Shown here one piece after another: positions 1 through 10,848 of a stretch of 64,000 nt of DNA. This stretch comes from Hemileia vastatrix (taxonomy: Eukaryota; Basidiomycota; Pucciniomycetes; Pucciniales; Zaghouaniaceae), in assembly GCA_030280995.1 (NCBI GenBank), contig JASXTE010000007.1, positions 4,944,001-5,008,000 of the forward strand, in the 5' to 3' direction. Position numbers and translations under genes: made by a program. A model generated the notes under the pieces. That model ran no database searches, was not told where the DNA came from, and worked only from the letters and a program-made list of their open reading frames with translations. Positions within the stretch are counted from its first letter, which is position 1. Every line of letters begins with the position of its first letter.

Positions 1-114
1 TCATTAGTTGAATTTTCATATTTTCATGTTGTAAATTCTCTTTTAAATAGAATGTTCAAGAATTTTCAATGTGAAAAATTCTTTTTTAGTTAAAATTTTC
101 AAGTCACATTTAAA

Positions 115-790
115 AATTTCACAATCCCACCGCTGAATTTGATTCAACTAAGGGGTAGGTATCACCAAAATTCTTTCAATTAAATAATTTTGCAAGTTTT
201 ATATGAAATTATTCCAATACCCCCCCCCCCCCCCCCCCTGCATTTTATTGAAGTAATGGATGGGTGTCACCAAAATTTCAAGTCAAATTTTTTTTTAAAG
301 TCTGATATGAGAATTTGGCAATACCCCTCACTTGTATTTTATTGAATTAAGGAGAAGGGTATCACCGAAATTTCAAGTCAAAAAAATTTTTTTAAGTCTG
401 ACACCACACAATATAGGGGGTGGACTTGCAAGCGATTTGGAAAAGTTGGACCAAAAATCACCACAGATTGAACACACATTGAGCTATTGAAAAAGGAGCC
501 ATACAATCAGAGATGAACACCACTCAGCAGAACAGTTTTAGGTGGGTGTTTAAGTAGAGTTCAGTATGGGTTTAATATGAGTTCAGTCTGAGTTCCATCT
601 GAGTTCCATCTGAGTTCAGGTTGGGGACTTTCTAGCAAGTCCACCCCCTATATTGCATAGTGTGATTTGAAAATTTGGCAATACCTCCCCTGTATTTTAT
701 TGAATAAAGGAAAGGGTATCATGAATTTTTTTTTTAAAGTCTGATATGAAATTTCGGCAATACCCCCCCCTTCAATTTATTGAATCAAAG
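115..790. repeat. Tandem ~100-bp AT-rich minisatellite
   Basis: Several diverged units repeat the pattern: attttattgaa, a purine stretch, ggtatcacc, aaatttcaagtca, a T-run, aagtctgatatga, then aatttggcaatacccc. Units are recognisable near 140-230, 240-330, 340-400 and 665-780. The array is split by the MITE at 402-662. A run of about 18 C lies near 221-238. No coding content is visible. Confidence 0.7.
402..662. mobile_element. CACTA-like MITE, copy 1
   Basis: This 261-bp non-coding element has inverted ends that start CACCACACAATATAGG on the left and CACTATGCAATATAGG on the right (read inward). A 3-bp duplication TGA (399-401 and 663-665) flanks it. The neighbouring minisatellite unit 'aagtctgatatgag' shows the unfilled target. 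The inner sequence has repeated 'gagttc[ca/ag]tctgagttc' words. Copy 2, in the opposite orientation, lies at 24491-24751. CACTA-type ends with a 3-bp TSD point to the CMC/EnSpm superfamily; no transposase is present. Confidence 0.85.
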
Positions 791-807
791 AAATCAAATG
801 GAAAAAA

Positions 808-1130
808 ATAGAAAATTTCTACAACCAAATATTTTCACCAGTTCCAATCAAGTTTTCATATTTTATATAATATCCAGAAGCACCATTATATAAAAACAGT
901 AATATATCTTGATTTAACTTTAAAAAATAATTGGAAGAGACAAATCCAAAATTAAATGAAAAAAATTAAAATTGAAAATTTCTACAACCAATTAATTTTA
1001 CCAGTCCGAATAAAGTTTTCCTATTTTATAAAATAGCCAGATGCACCATTATATGGAAACATTAATCTATCTTGATGTAACTTTAAAAATAATTGGAAGA
1101 GACAAATCCAAAATTAAATGAAAAAAAAAA
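808..1130. repeat. Two tandem ~155-bp units
   Basis: Two direct copies (about 808-965 and 966-1130) share the same order: gaaaatttctacaacca, a ccag/tccagt block, agttttc, attttata, gcaccattatat, aatatatcttgat, and ggaagagacaaatccaaaatt. From 1131 to 1331 I see only A-rich sequence. Confidence 0.65.
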
Positions 1131-1331
1131 TTAAAAAGAATAAATAAAATTAAAAAGGAGGAAAAAAAAGGGAAATTTAAAAAAAATAAAAAAGATAAAA
1201 ATTAAAATAAATAAATAAAATTAATAAAAGTGAAAAAAAAAGGAGAAAAATTTTGGAAGAAAATATTTAATGATAGAAAAAATATAATCTTTTAATTGCA
1301 ATACTAGACAGATCTACAAAAAACAATTTTT

Positions 1332-2009
1332 TTATCTAATTTCTTTTTGATTATTAATACAATTAATTAGACCCTCATTTATTTGGAATGAACAGCCAAA
1401 ATGGGTAAATTCTTTACAAGAAACTAAAGTTAGAAGTGCTTTGGTTGTTTGATTTTGGTGTTGAGAAGAATTCCATATAGCCTCAACTATTCCATTGGCA
1501 CTACCAAAATCAATAATACATTTATTGTCAGGAAAATAAAGGCCATGTCCCTCATCAGAAGAGGGTGATGGAATAGGAACACCATTCTCTGGATTAATAA
1601 AAGAGAAAACTACAAATGTTAGAGAATACTTATCATTTTTATCTAGATGAAAATGATTTTTGAATCTATTACAAGTGATGATAACATTTGAATAAAAAAC
1701 ATAATCATTTATTGCTTCTTCCATTCAGGTTCAGACAAATTCAGTAAACCAGATTCAAAAGCAAATAATGGTTTTTTTGAAAATCTTGAAAACATAGTTT
1801 TTTTTAAATAATTTCCAAGAAAATATTAAATGATATTAAATAATATCATTGTTTCAGATCTTCTTCCATTTTCTCTGGTTTCAAATTTTTCAATAAAGAA
1901 TAAATTCCTGAAATATATGACAAAATTAAAAATTACTTATAATAAAAAAATTTTACATACCAAAAGAAACTCCTTGATCATATCCTTGTCCCCAACCAAA
2001 AATTTCATG
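1332..2009 (-). pseudogene. Broken 2OG-Fe(II) oxygenase-like gene (Tet/JBP-related)
   Basis: Read on the minus strand, an exon (about 2009-1961) reads FGWGQGYDQG and is followed by a GTATGT donor at 1960 and a TTTCAG acceptor at 1908 (53-nt intron). It joins IYSLLKNLKPEK, then runs into a stop. After a further frameshift near 1724 a 130-residue frame continues with FHLDKND, which fits the HxD iron ligands of 2OG-Fe(II) oxygenases, then GHGLYFPDN, ANGIVEAIW, and a later H that could be the third ligand, then FGCSFQIN. This order resembles the Tet-like 2OG-Fe(II) oxygenase family expanded in rust fungi. That match is from memory and is not computed. At least one frameshift and an in-frame stop make it non-functional. 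It ends 150 bp from the D insertion point. Confidence 0.5.
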
Positions 2010-2157
2010 TCACCAGAAATCAGATTTTTATTTGATAAGAATTTTCAAACCAAAGCCATTTGATAGAGAGTAGAAATTAAGTCAGAAAGCTGGAAAAAAA
2101 CTTAATCCTTTTTCCCATTAAATAAATGAACTTCTAAGATGAATTGAGGTTTGTATC

Positions 2158-3653
2158 TTTCAGCCAGGCTATCTCAGGAGCCCAGTAATTTATATAATAA
2201 GTTTCAAAGGGTCCTTTTTGGTTTATAAGATTTTTAACGGAGGTACAATGGCAGTGATATGGGTATTTTGGAGTTTCAAAGTCAAGGTACTTTTTATTTA
2301 TCTTTTATTTTTTTACTCAATTATAAGAGGTAAGAAACTATATAATTATTATAATTCATCATCCAGAATTAATGTAAGTAAATACTAAAACTAATAAGGA
2401 GTAATAAATATATGATTGTAATAGATTGGTTTAATAAAATAATAAGTAAGTAAAGGATGATCAAAAACAACCAGAAAGGGAGGCTTTATATAGGCAAAGG
2501 AGAGACAAATAACGGTGTTAAAATCCTAAATACAGTAGTATGAGAGAAGAAAAGAATATTACAGAAAAAAATTTTCAAATAATAAGGTTTTTCCAAAATG
2601 AAGGTGTCAGAAAAGTGTATTTACTGTATATGACAGAAGTAAATTAGTTTATTTAAAATTTACTGTAAATTTCAATTCTAAATAAATAATTTGAATTTTT
2701 TGTATATATTTATTTTCATTTGAATATTAAATCTTATTTCAATTTAAAAAAATTTTATTTTAATATTAATTTTTATTTCTCTTAATCTGTCATTGAGCAC
2801 GGTGTTAGAAAATAAAAATATAAGGGACATTTTAATATTAATTTTATTTATTTACTAACTTTACCTTTTTGTAATTAGTTAATTTATTATAAGTAAATTT
2901 AATGTAAATATATTATAATTAAAAAAATAAAAATAATAAGGCATGGCTTAATCCCAGTAAATAATTAAGTATTTTTCTGGGTAATTCTAGCAGCCCGGCT
3001 GACAATAATTACTGAAATCATGTAAGGGAATAACATTATGTACTATATAGTTACAATATATTATTTTATTAAATAAATAAATTATATAAATATCTTATGA
3101 ACAAGTAAAATAATTACTATATTTAATTTTATTATTAAATAAGTTTTTTTTTACATAAACAAATATTATATTCTTTAAAAACATGGCGCATTTCTATGTA
3201 TTTAATATTTCTAAAAAATTAATAAATTTATTATTATATTATAAGCTTAATAATATTTAACTTATAATTTAATTAAAAATTAATTAATATAATTTTTATA
3301 CTAAATAGAACTTATCATCTTATATTATCCATAAATATTGGGCACTTCTTTGACCCTTAAGTGTGTCACTAAAATTACTAAATAAATTAAATTACTTATT
3401 TTTATATTCTCACTCTAAATAAGTTATTTTATTAATTTTATTAAACTAATTAATTGTTTCAATTAAATTATAAATTAAATTACTTAAAATAGTTTAAAAA
3501 AATTAATTTTTTTTTCTTCATACTGATTTAAGAAGTATTATATACATTAAAGCATGAAAATAATTCTTTTTGTTTTAATTAAACCCTTAATATCTATTTT
3601 TAATACATGTTTTAGATTTTCTTTCTAAAATTTCTCAGGTTTCACACTCATGT
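2158..3653 (+). repeat. D 5' LTR, first part
   Basis: This aligns with 43142-43813 of the D 3' LTR: the shared words include ctatctcaggagcc, cagtaattta, ttactgaaatcatgtaaggg and gggcacttctttgacccttaa. It is interrupted at 2202-3004 by a solo LTR and ends at 'tttcacactca', where C is inserted. The LTR resumes at 35694. It is AT-rich and non-coding. Confidence 0.8.
2202..3004 (-). mobile_element. Solo LTR of the F family
   Basis: On the minus strand it starts TGTCAGCCGGGCTGCTAG and is colinear with the F 3' LTR (59089-58291). Shared blocks include 'ttgagcac.gtgtt' and 'gggtcctttnggt'. Length is 803 bp against 799 bp for the F LTR. The flanks ATAAG (2197-2201) and ATAAT (3005-3009) are a near-perfect 5-bp duplication. 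The D 3' LTR shows the unfilled site near 43180. No internal sequence remains, so this is a recombination product. Confidence 0.8.
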
Positions 3654-3879
3654 TGTGCCATTACACATCTGAGTATTCCACTTAGGTTTATTTTTGAAGA
3701 TTAGTAGCAATTTTTTGGATTATAAGGCTGGATATTTGGAATTTTGGAAGTGTTTTACTTGATTTAAGGACTTATAGTATATTTGGTGGATATGGTGTGC
3801 TGATGGAATGGCCACTGAGCTCTAGTGCTCCGGTGTGCTCCAGTTTGCTCCAGTGATTTTCAAGTGCAAAAGCGAAGTG

Positions 3880-4165
3880 TACTGGGAAAATTCTGTCATT
3901 GTGGCAAAGTTTGGTCTTGGTGGCAATATTATCTCCCTGTGGCAAATTTAGCTCACTCTGGAAAAATTAGCTCATTATGGAGAAAAGAGCTCATTGTGGA
4001 AAAATTTGCTCACAATGGGAAAATCTGGTCACTTGGTTAAATTTTGGTCATTGGACCACAGTTTGGTCACTGCCAAAGTTTAGTCACTGTGCCAAAGTTT
4101 GGTCACTGTACCAAAGTTTGGACACTGTATTAAAGTTTGGCTATTGTGGCAAAATTTGGTTAGAA
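3880..4165 (+). repeat. ~20-bp minisatellite in the C LTR U3
   Basis: Degenerate units of the form (T)GTGGCAAAATT(A/T)-GGTCACT and CTGTGCCAAAGTTTGGTCA repeat about 13 times. The same array is in the 3' LTR at 34785-35060. Short open frames across it (3825-4246) are by-products of the repeat. Confidence 0.75.
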
Positions 4166-4602
4166 TTTAATATGCTTATTAGATCAATGGTTTATTGTAG
4201 ATCTGTCACGCGCCACATGACACTCGAGGCGAAATTAACTCAATAAATCAATAATATCGAGTCCTACATCTATACTCGAAGCGCAGAAAGCAATTCTCCA
4301 TAGCAACTGCGATTTTTCCTTTGTGTACTTACTATTTAACTGCGCTAGCCTAAACTCTAAATCTAAATTAGTCAATCTCCCAAAAGGGTACCTTAGTCCT
4401 TTTCAATAAGCGACGCACAGCGCTAGGATCAACGAAATAGTACAGTAGTAGTTTTTTATTAAAGTTTTGTTAATTAATTAAAAAGGGGTATATTGAGCAT
4501 GGACGGATATTTAGTGAAGAGGGTCTAAGTGTATGTTAGTAATGGTCAATGGAATGTGAATACTGCGATGGAAGGGAGGTCAATGCGAGGAGGAACGAAG
4601 GA

Positions 4603-4609
4603 TATAAAA
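4603..4609 (+). promoter_or_regulatory. TATA box in the A 5' LTR
   Basis: TATAAAA lies 36 bp upstream of the self-primer sequence at 4639, the distance expected if transcription begins there. The 3' LTR has the same box. Confidence 0.7.
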
Positions 4610-4638
4610 GGAGTTGGGTATTTGGTTCAATATTCCTT

Positions 4639-4652
4639 AGAATTAAATTATA
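4639..4652 (+). promoter_or_regulatory. Putative self-primer at the 5' end of A RNA
   Basis: AGAATTAAATTATA is a perfect 14-nt reverse complement of the sequence just after the 5' LTR (4979-4992). In Tf1-type elements the first bases of the RNA fold back and prime minus-strand synthesis; the position 36 bp after the TATA box fits this. Confidence 0.7.
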
Positions 4653-4978
4653 ATATCGTATTTACATTAATAGTGGAAAAACCTTAAAAGTTAAATCATT
4701 GTTATTGTATCTTTCTTTTACCTTCTCGATATTCATTTCTAAATCCTAAATCTTTGATTATTGAGCTTCCAACCCTTTGTGAGATTTTAAGAATTATTAT
4801 TACCTTGGAACTAGTTTATAATTCTTCTCGATCAAACCTCGAACCTATAATTATTACTTCGAGTGACCTTCGAATCATTTCCTCGAATCATTCCTCTGTA
4901 CTTCGAAGAAGTTTCTAAAATCCCTCATCTCACTTACAGGAACATCCTCGACCTTGTGCGTAGGTCGTCCGGTGACAG

Positions 4979-4992
4979 TATAATTTAATTCT
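4979..4992 (+). promoter_or_regulatory. Primer-binding site of A (self-priming type)
   Basis: TATAATTTAATTCT begins one nucleotide after the LTR and pairs with 4639-4652. No TGG-type tRNA complement is present here, unlike in B and C. Confidence 0.7.
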
Positions 4993-5049
4993 CCGTAGTT
5001 CTCATTCTTTGCACTACTACGACTTTTTTAGGTGCTTCTAAAATTTTAA

Positions 5050-6238
5050 ATGGCACCTGTTCAACGCACTCCTCCTACGGGCGCTACTACTAGAGCTCGC
5101 GCTAGAGGCAGGCCAACAGCCACAAGGTCTGTTTCTCGCACTCACTCTTTGGAACCACTCAACCTTAGGGAACGGAAACACTCAGTTCAATCTGTAGAAG
5201 ACATTCCACAAGATTTTGAGGATTCTAGTGATGAAGAAGAAGGAGAGGATACAATGCATGAGGCACCATCCGCCCCTTCCAATCACCCTTCTGGCCAATC
5301 CTCAGAACCGGGACCATCTAACTCTCTGGAAGATTTCATGAGACTTTTTATGAAAACCCTTTCAAATCCAACGTCTTCAGAGGGATCTAAGTTCAAAACT
5401 CCTTCTATGAAATCTCCTGACAAATTCGACGGAGATCACCCCGACAGATTGCGACCCTTCTTGCAAACCTGCAAGCTACTGTTCCATAATGACCCTCGAA
5501 CCTTTAACAGCGACCGATCAAAGGTTGTTTACGCTTCTTCATTCCTAGCCGGGAAAGCAGCAAGATGGTTCGAACCTTATCTACTCATGCTTTCTTCTAC
5601 AGAAACCCACTTACTTATCAATAATTGGGAAAAGTTCGAAGACCAACTTTTTACGTTGTTTGGGGGACCCTAATGAAACGGACAACGCAGAAATTGAACT
5701 TGATTTTCTTCGCATGAGTGATAATGGTAAAGTCTCTGAATATATCTCGAACTTCAGAGCACTTCAAACTAGAGTAGGTTGGAATGATGCTGCCCTTAAG
5801 TATCATTTCAAGAAAGGACTTCCTTCAAGGATTCTGGATCAATTAAATCTTCACGGTCAGAAGATGACTACTTTAACGGATTTAATTGATCGAACCCTCG
5901 AACTTGACGGCGTTTATCAAGGACGACTTCAACATCGTCGATATGCCAACAAATCTCAAGGCCTAAATTTTAAATCGGGACCTTCTTCACACCCGCGACC
6001 AAATCAATCCTCCTCGACTCAATCCAAACCCAATAAGGGAAAGGATAAAACTTGACCAAAAGGCTCAACCCCAGGCGATATCAGCAAAGTACTGGATCCT
6101 AAAGGGGAACTTAAAGAAGCTGAGAGGAAGAGAAGAGCAGATAATGGGTTATGTATGGTAAGCACAAGTTGGAAGACTGTGTAAAGTTGAAGGAAAGAGA
6201 AGGTACTAGTTCGAAGTCAAAAAACTAGTAGATAGTTT
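5050..6238 (+). pseudogene. gag: A gag (capsid/nucleocapsid), frameshifted
   Basis: Gag should form the particle that packages element RNA. The start at 5050 follows the primer site; the N-terminus is basic (TRARARGRP) and is followed by an acidic stretch (DSSDEEEGED). The capsid core KFDGDHPDRLRPFL and KAARWFEPYL is typical of Ty3/gypsy Gag. The frame breaks in a G-run at 5662-5666 and continues in the next frame to 6055 (LDFLRMSDNGKVSEYISNFR). The remaining stretch still shows codons for RADNGLCM and HKLEDC, the two ends of a zinc knuckle, with a deletion near 6154-6162 between them. Gag and pol were probably one frame originally. Confidence 0.85.
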
Positions 6239-6242
6239 ACTT

Positions 6243-9200
6243 GTGTGCAAAGCAAACTATCTTATCTCTCCCAGTGCACAGAACCTCCATGTCTTAAGGA
6301 CTGGAGTTGCCTTAAACCGCTTGAGATTCATTCTTTTTAAGGAGGATATTGCCTTCAGTTGTCTTACAGACTCTGGAGCTTCAATTTCTTTTGTTAGTTT
6401 ATCTTTTGCCGAGAAGCTTCAACTAACATTTACAGATATCGATCGAACTCCCATCTACTTGGTCGAATCAGAGGAACCCAAATATTGGGTAAGTAAGAAA
6501 GTTTTATGGGTTTTCAACTTTCCGAATTTTCCCCCCTTCGAGTGGGAATTATCAGTCTTGGACGCCCCAAGGATGGACGATACCATTCTTGGCCATGACT
6601 TTTTAACGCATTGGAATCCCGAAATTGATTGGACCCGGGGATTGATCACCCCACGCTCTAAGTATATTTCTGATTCTTTAATGCAGGTCAATAGGGAGTT
6701 AAACAACCCGCCTGACAATGTCCTGCTAGAGGACAAATCTCTGCCAGATGACTTGCAAGCATCTGTACCTTCTTTAAATGAGCAATTGGCTAACCCTTCT
6801 AGCTCGATGACTTCACTCGAAGAGGATTTAAATTGCCTCGAAGTAATCGAATTATGCTCTCTCAATACAGGTATCACCTCGACAGATTCTCTCAAAGATG
6901 AAGAGGATGACCAAATCAACGTTGAAGCCATTAAATCAACTCTACCGGAAATCTACCACAATTTCCTCGATGTTTTCTCAATCTGCAAGGCCGATAAGTT
7001 ACCACCTCATCGACCCTACGACCATCAAATAGAGTTAATAGGCCCAGTACCTCCGGCAGGTCCTGTCTATTCTCTATCGAAGGACGAATCTCAAGTTCTT
7101 CGAGACTACATTGAAGAGAATGTAGCCAAAGGTTTCATCAGAGCCAGTAAATCTCCAACCGGCTCCCCAGTCCTCTTTGTAAAAAAGAAGGACGGTAGTC
7201 TTAGGTTGTGTGTTGACTATAGAAAGCTCAACACAGTCACTAAGAAGAATGCATATCCTGTTCCTCCTATGTCATTACTTCTTACCCTTTTCAACGGTGC
7301 TAATTTCTTTTCTAAAATTGATCTTAGAGGCACTTACAATCTTATTCGCATTGCGGAAGGTCATGAACCACTGACTGCAATGCGCACTAGATTTGGTAGT
7401 TTTGAATATTTAGTTATGCCTTTTGGATTATGTAACGCACCTTCAACTTTTCAAACTTTTGTTAATGATATCTTTCAAGATGTTGTTGAACAATTTGTAG
7501 TCGTCTATTTAGATGATATTTTAATATTCTCGAAAACACTGGATGAACATATTCATCATGTTTGGCAGGTCCTAAATTGTCTTCGAGATCATGGTCTCTA
7601 CGCCAAGCATAATAAATGCGAATTCCACCTCAAATCAATTGATTTTTTGGGGTTTACGTTGTCCACTGACGGTTTAGTCATGGATGACAAAAAAGTCCAG
7701 AAAATCCTGGAATGGCCTGAGCCCAAAAACATTAAATCACTCCAAGGATTTTTGGGTTTTGCAAACTTCTATAGAAGATTTATTAAAGATTACTCTAAAA
7801 CTATTTCCAATCTTACTTCTCTTCTTCGAAAAGATATTCCTTTTGTTTTTACTTCTACAGCACGAAAGGAATTTGAAGCACTAAAAACGGCGTTCACCAC
7901 AGCCCCAATTCTTTGGCATTTTGATCCTTCCGCCTCGACAATAGTTGAGACAGATGCGAGCGATTATGCTATTGCAGGGGTCATCTCCCAATTAAATCCT
8001 GAAACAAATTTGTTTCATCCTGTTGCTTTTGAGTCACGCAAACTCATAGCCTCGGAATTAAATTATGAAATTCATGACAAAGAGCTTTTAGCTATTATCC
8101 ATTGTCTTAAAAAATGGCGTTCTTTTCTTCTCAGCCTAAATAGTGCTTTTCAAATTTTAACTGATCACAATGCTTTGAAATACTTCATGTCTTCTAAAGT
8201 GTTAACCAGGCGTCAAGCCAGGTGGGCTGAATTTTTGTCTGAATTTTCTTTCTCTATTTCCTATCGCCCAGGAAAAAACTGCATTGTCCCAGATATCTTG
8301 TCACGTCGGGACGACGTTTACCCACAGCGGGGGGACGCATTTGCTGACAAGAACCCAGCAAATGTGCAATCAATCTTCAACAAATCAATGTTAACAACTC
8401 ATCAACTTAATTCGATGACAATTCAATCTTTTCGAAATCCACTATCCAACATCCTCGAAGCTCAGTCGAAGGACGATTATTGTTTAGGGTTAAAAGACAA
8501 AATACTCTCGAAGCAAGGGGCCAAAAGATTTAGTATCGAATCAGGTCTATTAGTCTTTGAAGGTAGAGTAGTCATACCCGACAACAATGAGATAAAATGA
8601 TGGATTTTCAATAGTCGACATGATTCTCCGTTAGCTGGTCATTTTGGGGTTGATAAAACCTACCAGTTAATAGCAAGGGATTTCTTCTGGCCAGGTATGA
8701 CCAAGGAAATCAAGGCCTATATAAAAGCTTGTTACGAATGTAATAGGAATGAGGCTCCCCGTCACCAGAAGTATGGGTTGCTTCAACCACTTCCTATTCC
8801 CTCTAAACCTTGGGAATCTTTATCGATGGATTTCATTTCTCAACTTCCTATTTCTAATGATTTTGATGCTATATTAGTAATAGTAGATAGATTTTCAAAA
8901 ATGTCTATTTTATTAAAACCACTACTACTGCTACAGCAGAAGATTTGTCAAAATTGTTTCTAGAATATGTATTTTCTAAACACGGCTTACCAAATGATAT
9001 TATTTCAGATAGAGGCTCATTGTTTGTATCCACATTCTGGACCCAACTGTGTCGACAACTCAATATCACAAGGAATCTCTCCACGGCCTATCACCCTGAA
9101 ACCAATGGTCAAACAGAAAGAGTTAACCAAATCCTCGAACAATATCTTCGAATGTATGTCAGTTACCAACAAGACGATTGGACCACATGGCTACCATTGG

Positions 9201-9874
9201 CCGAATTTGCTTATAATAACTCGACTCATTCTTCGACACGACAATATCCCTTCGAAACCATTTATGGACGACATCCTCGATTCAACTCAATTCATGTAGG
9301 AACTAATCATCCTGCGGAACATTATCTTCGAACTATATCACGACTCCAAGAAGAACTTAAAACAAATTTGTAATCAGCGATTCGAAGATACAAGGAACAG
9401 GCCGGCAAACATTGACAATCTGCTCCTTCCTTTAAACCAGGCGACAAAGTATGGCTCGATGCACGAAACATCCGAACAACAAGACCATCAAAGAAACTGG
9501 CTGAAAAGCGCTTGGGACCATTCGAAAACGACTCTGAAGTCTCTAAAACTGCATTTCGACTCAAGTTACCTCCTAAATGGCAGGCGATTCACCCTGTTTT
9601 CCATGTATCTCTCCTGGAACTGGCTCAAGAAATATACCCGGGCAAGAACCAACCCCCTCCGGAACCGGTCGAAGTAGAAGATCATCTAGAGTGGGAAGTA
9701 AGTCGTATCCTTGATTCAAGAATACGCAAGGGGAAACTTCAATACCTCGTGGAATGGGAAGGCTTCCTCAATGACTCAGACAAAACATCCTGGGAACCAG
9801 CCATCAATGTTTCTAACGCTCCTGAACTCCTAAAATCTTTTCATGCGAAATATCCTTTAAAACCAAAACCTTAA
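6243..9874 (+). pseudogene. pol: A pol: PR-RT-RNase H-integrase-chromodomain, broken
   Basis: The 785-codon frame from 6243 has the protease motif DSGAS (D43), RT blocks VKKKDGSLRLCVDYRKLN and FSKIDLRG, the YLDD active site at residues 422-425, and RNase H (TDAS, D571) ending YRPGKNCIVPDILSRR. Lesions follow: a TGA at 8598-8600, a frameshift near 8907-8913, a TAA at 9371-9373 and a TGA at 9413-9415. The integrase core is readable (MDFISQLP, ISDRGSLF, YHPETNGQTERVN). A chromodomain closes the protein at about 9680-9835 (EWEVSRILDSRIRKGKLQYL, VEWEGF, SWEP), which in such elements directs insertion to marked chromatin. The two late stops are C-to-T compatible (CAA and CGA). Confidence 0.93.
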
Positions 9875-10848
9875 AATTTCTTTACTTAAAATTTTTTTTT
9901 TCTTTTTCTTTTTCTTTCTTTCTTTAAAAATCTAAAACACCTCTTAAATTTCATAGACTTGTTTTCTTTTTTCTCTCTTCTTTTTCTTTCTTCTCCTTCT
10001 ATAAATTTCCTCCAAAACCAACCAAAAATAAAATCAAAATTAAAATTAAATACAATAAAATAAAATAAAATAAAATAAAAAAAAAATTAAATTAAATTAA
10101 ATTAAATTAAATAAAATAAAATAAAATAAAATAGAATAAACATAAATAATAAAATAAAATAAAAAACTCATAAATCTCTCTAAATATTTTCTTCTTTTCT
10201 TTTTCAATTCTTTAAATACATTCTTTTCTTAAATTTAAAATTCTCTTCAAAATTTTCTCTTTCAAAAATTTTTTATTCTCTCTTTTAAAGACTTTCTTTT
10301 CTTCGAATCATCAAATCCTGTATGGCACGACCATTTCCTCGAACTTAACTTCAACCCCTGAATCTCCCTATAATAATTCTTCGAAACAAATAAATCTTCT
10401 TTTCAAACTCTCTTAAATTCTACACTTTGTTTTTTTCTTTTCTTTCTCCTCTTTTTCAAACTAAAATTTCTTTAAAAAAAAAAAAATAATAATAATTTTT
10501 TAAAATCCTCAATTTAACAACTCATCTCAATCACAAAACCGTTTTTTTTTCCTCTCTCTTTTCTTACATAAAAATTTTCCTTTTAAAAACACTAAAACTT
10601 CCTTCAATTAAAACAACCTTTTTTTTCTTTCTTTAAAATTCTTCTTTCAAATTCTAAAAATTTTTATTTAAAACTTCTTTTTTATTTTTTTTTTCTCTTC
10701 TTTTTCTCTTTCTCAAATCTTGTAAAATTAACAACATTCACCTACAATATAAAAAAAAAAAAATAATACTAATAATAAAATAAAATAAAAATAAAATAAA
10801 ACTAAAATACAATTTTTTCTTCTACTTCTTTCCATCTCCTTTTCATTT
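9875..10848. other. AT-rich non-coding spacer of A
   Basis: The stretch is made of pyrimidine-rich runs and A/T simple repeats (AAAT/AAAAT runs near 10020-10165 and 10750-10800). No supported frame was found. It separates pol from the 3' end of the antisense gene. Confidence 0.7.

Larger units (their letters stand above)
4204..4977 (+). repeat. A 5' LTR
   Basis: It starts TGTCAC and ends GTGACA (a perfect 6-bp terminal inversion). Four of the five differences from the 3' LTR look like CpG transitions. The U5 part is unusually rich in TCGA (about nine in 190 bp). Confidence 0.97.

Noticed and set aside
221..238. Poly-C run as a G-quadruplex or regulatory site
   Set aside because: A single homopolymer run in a minisatellite is insufficient evidence, and its length may be a sequencing artefact.
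3825..4246. Two open frames in the C LTR (also 34679-35084)
   Set aside because: They cross a ~20-bp minisatellite in U3 and are not preserved in frame between the two LTRs.
6455..6931. 158-codon minus-strand frame in A
   Set aside because: It is the shadow of the protease region of pol, with no motif of its own.
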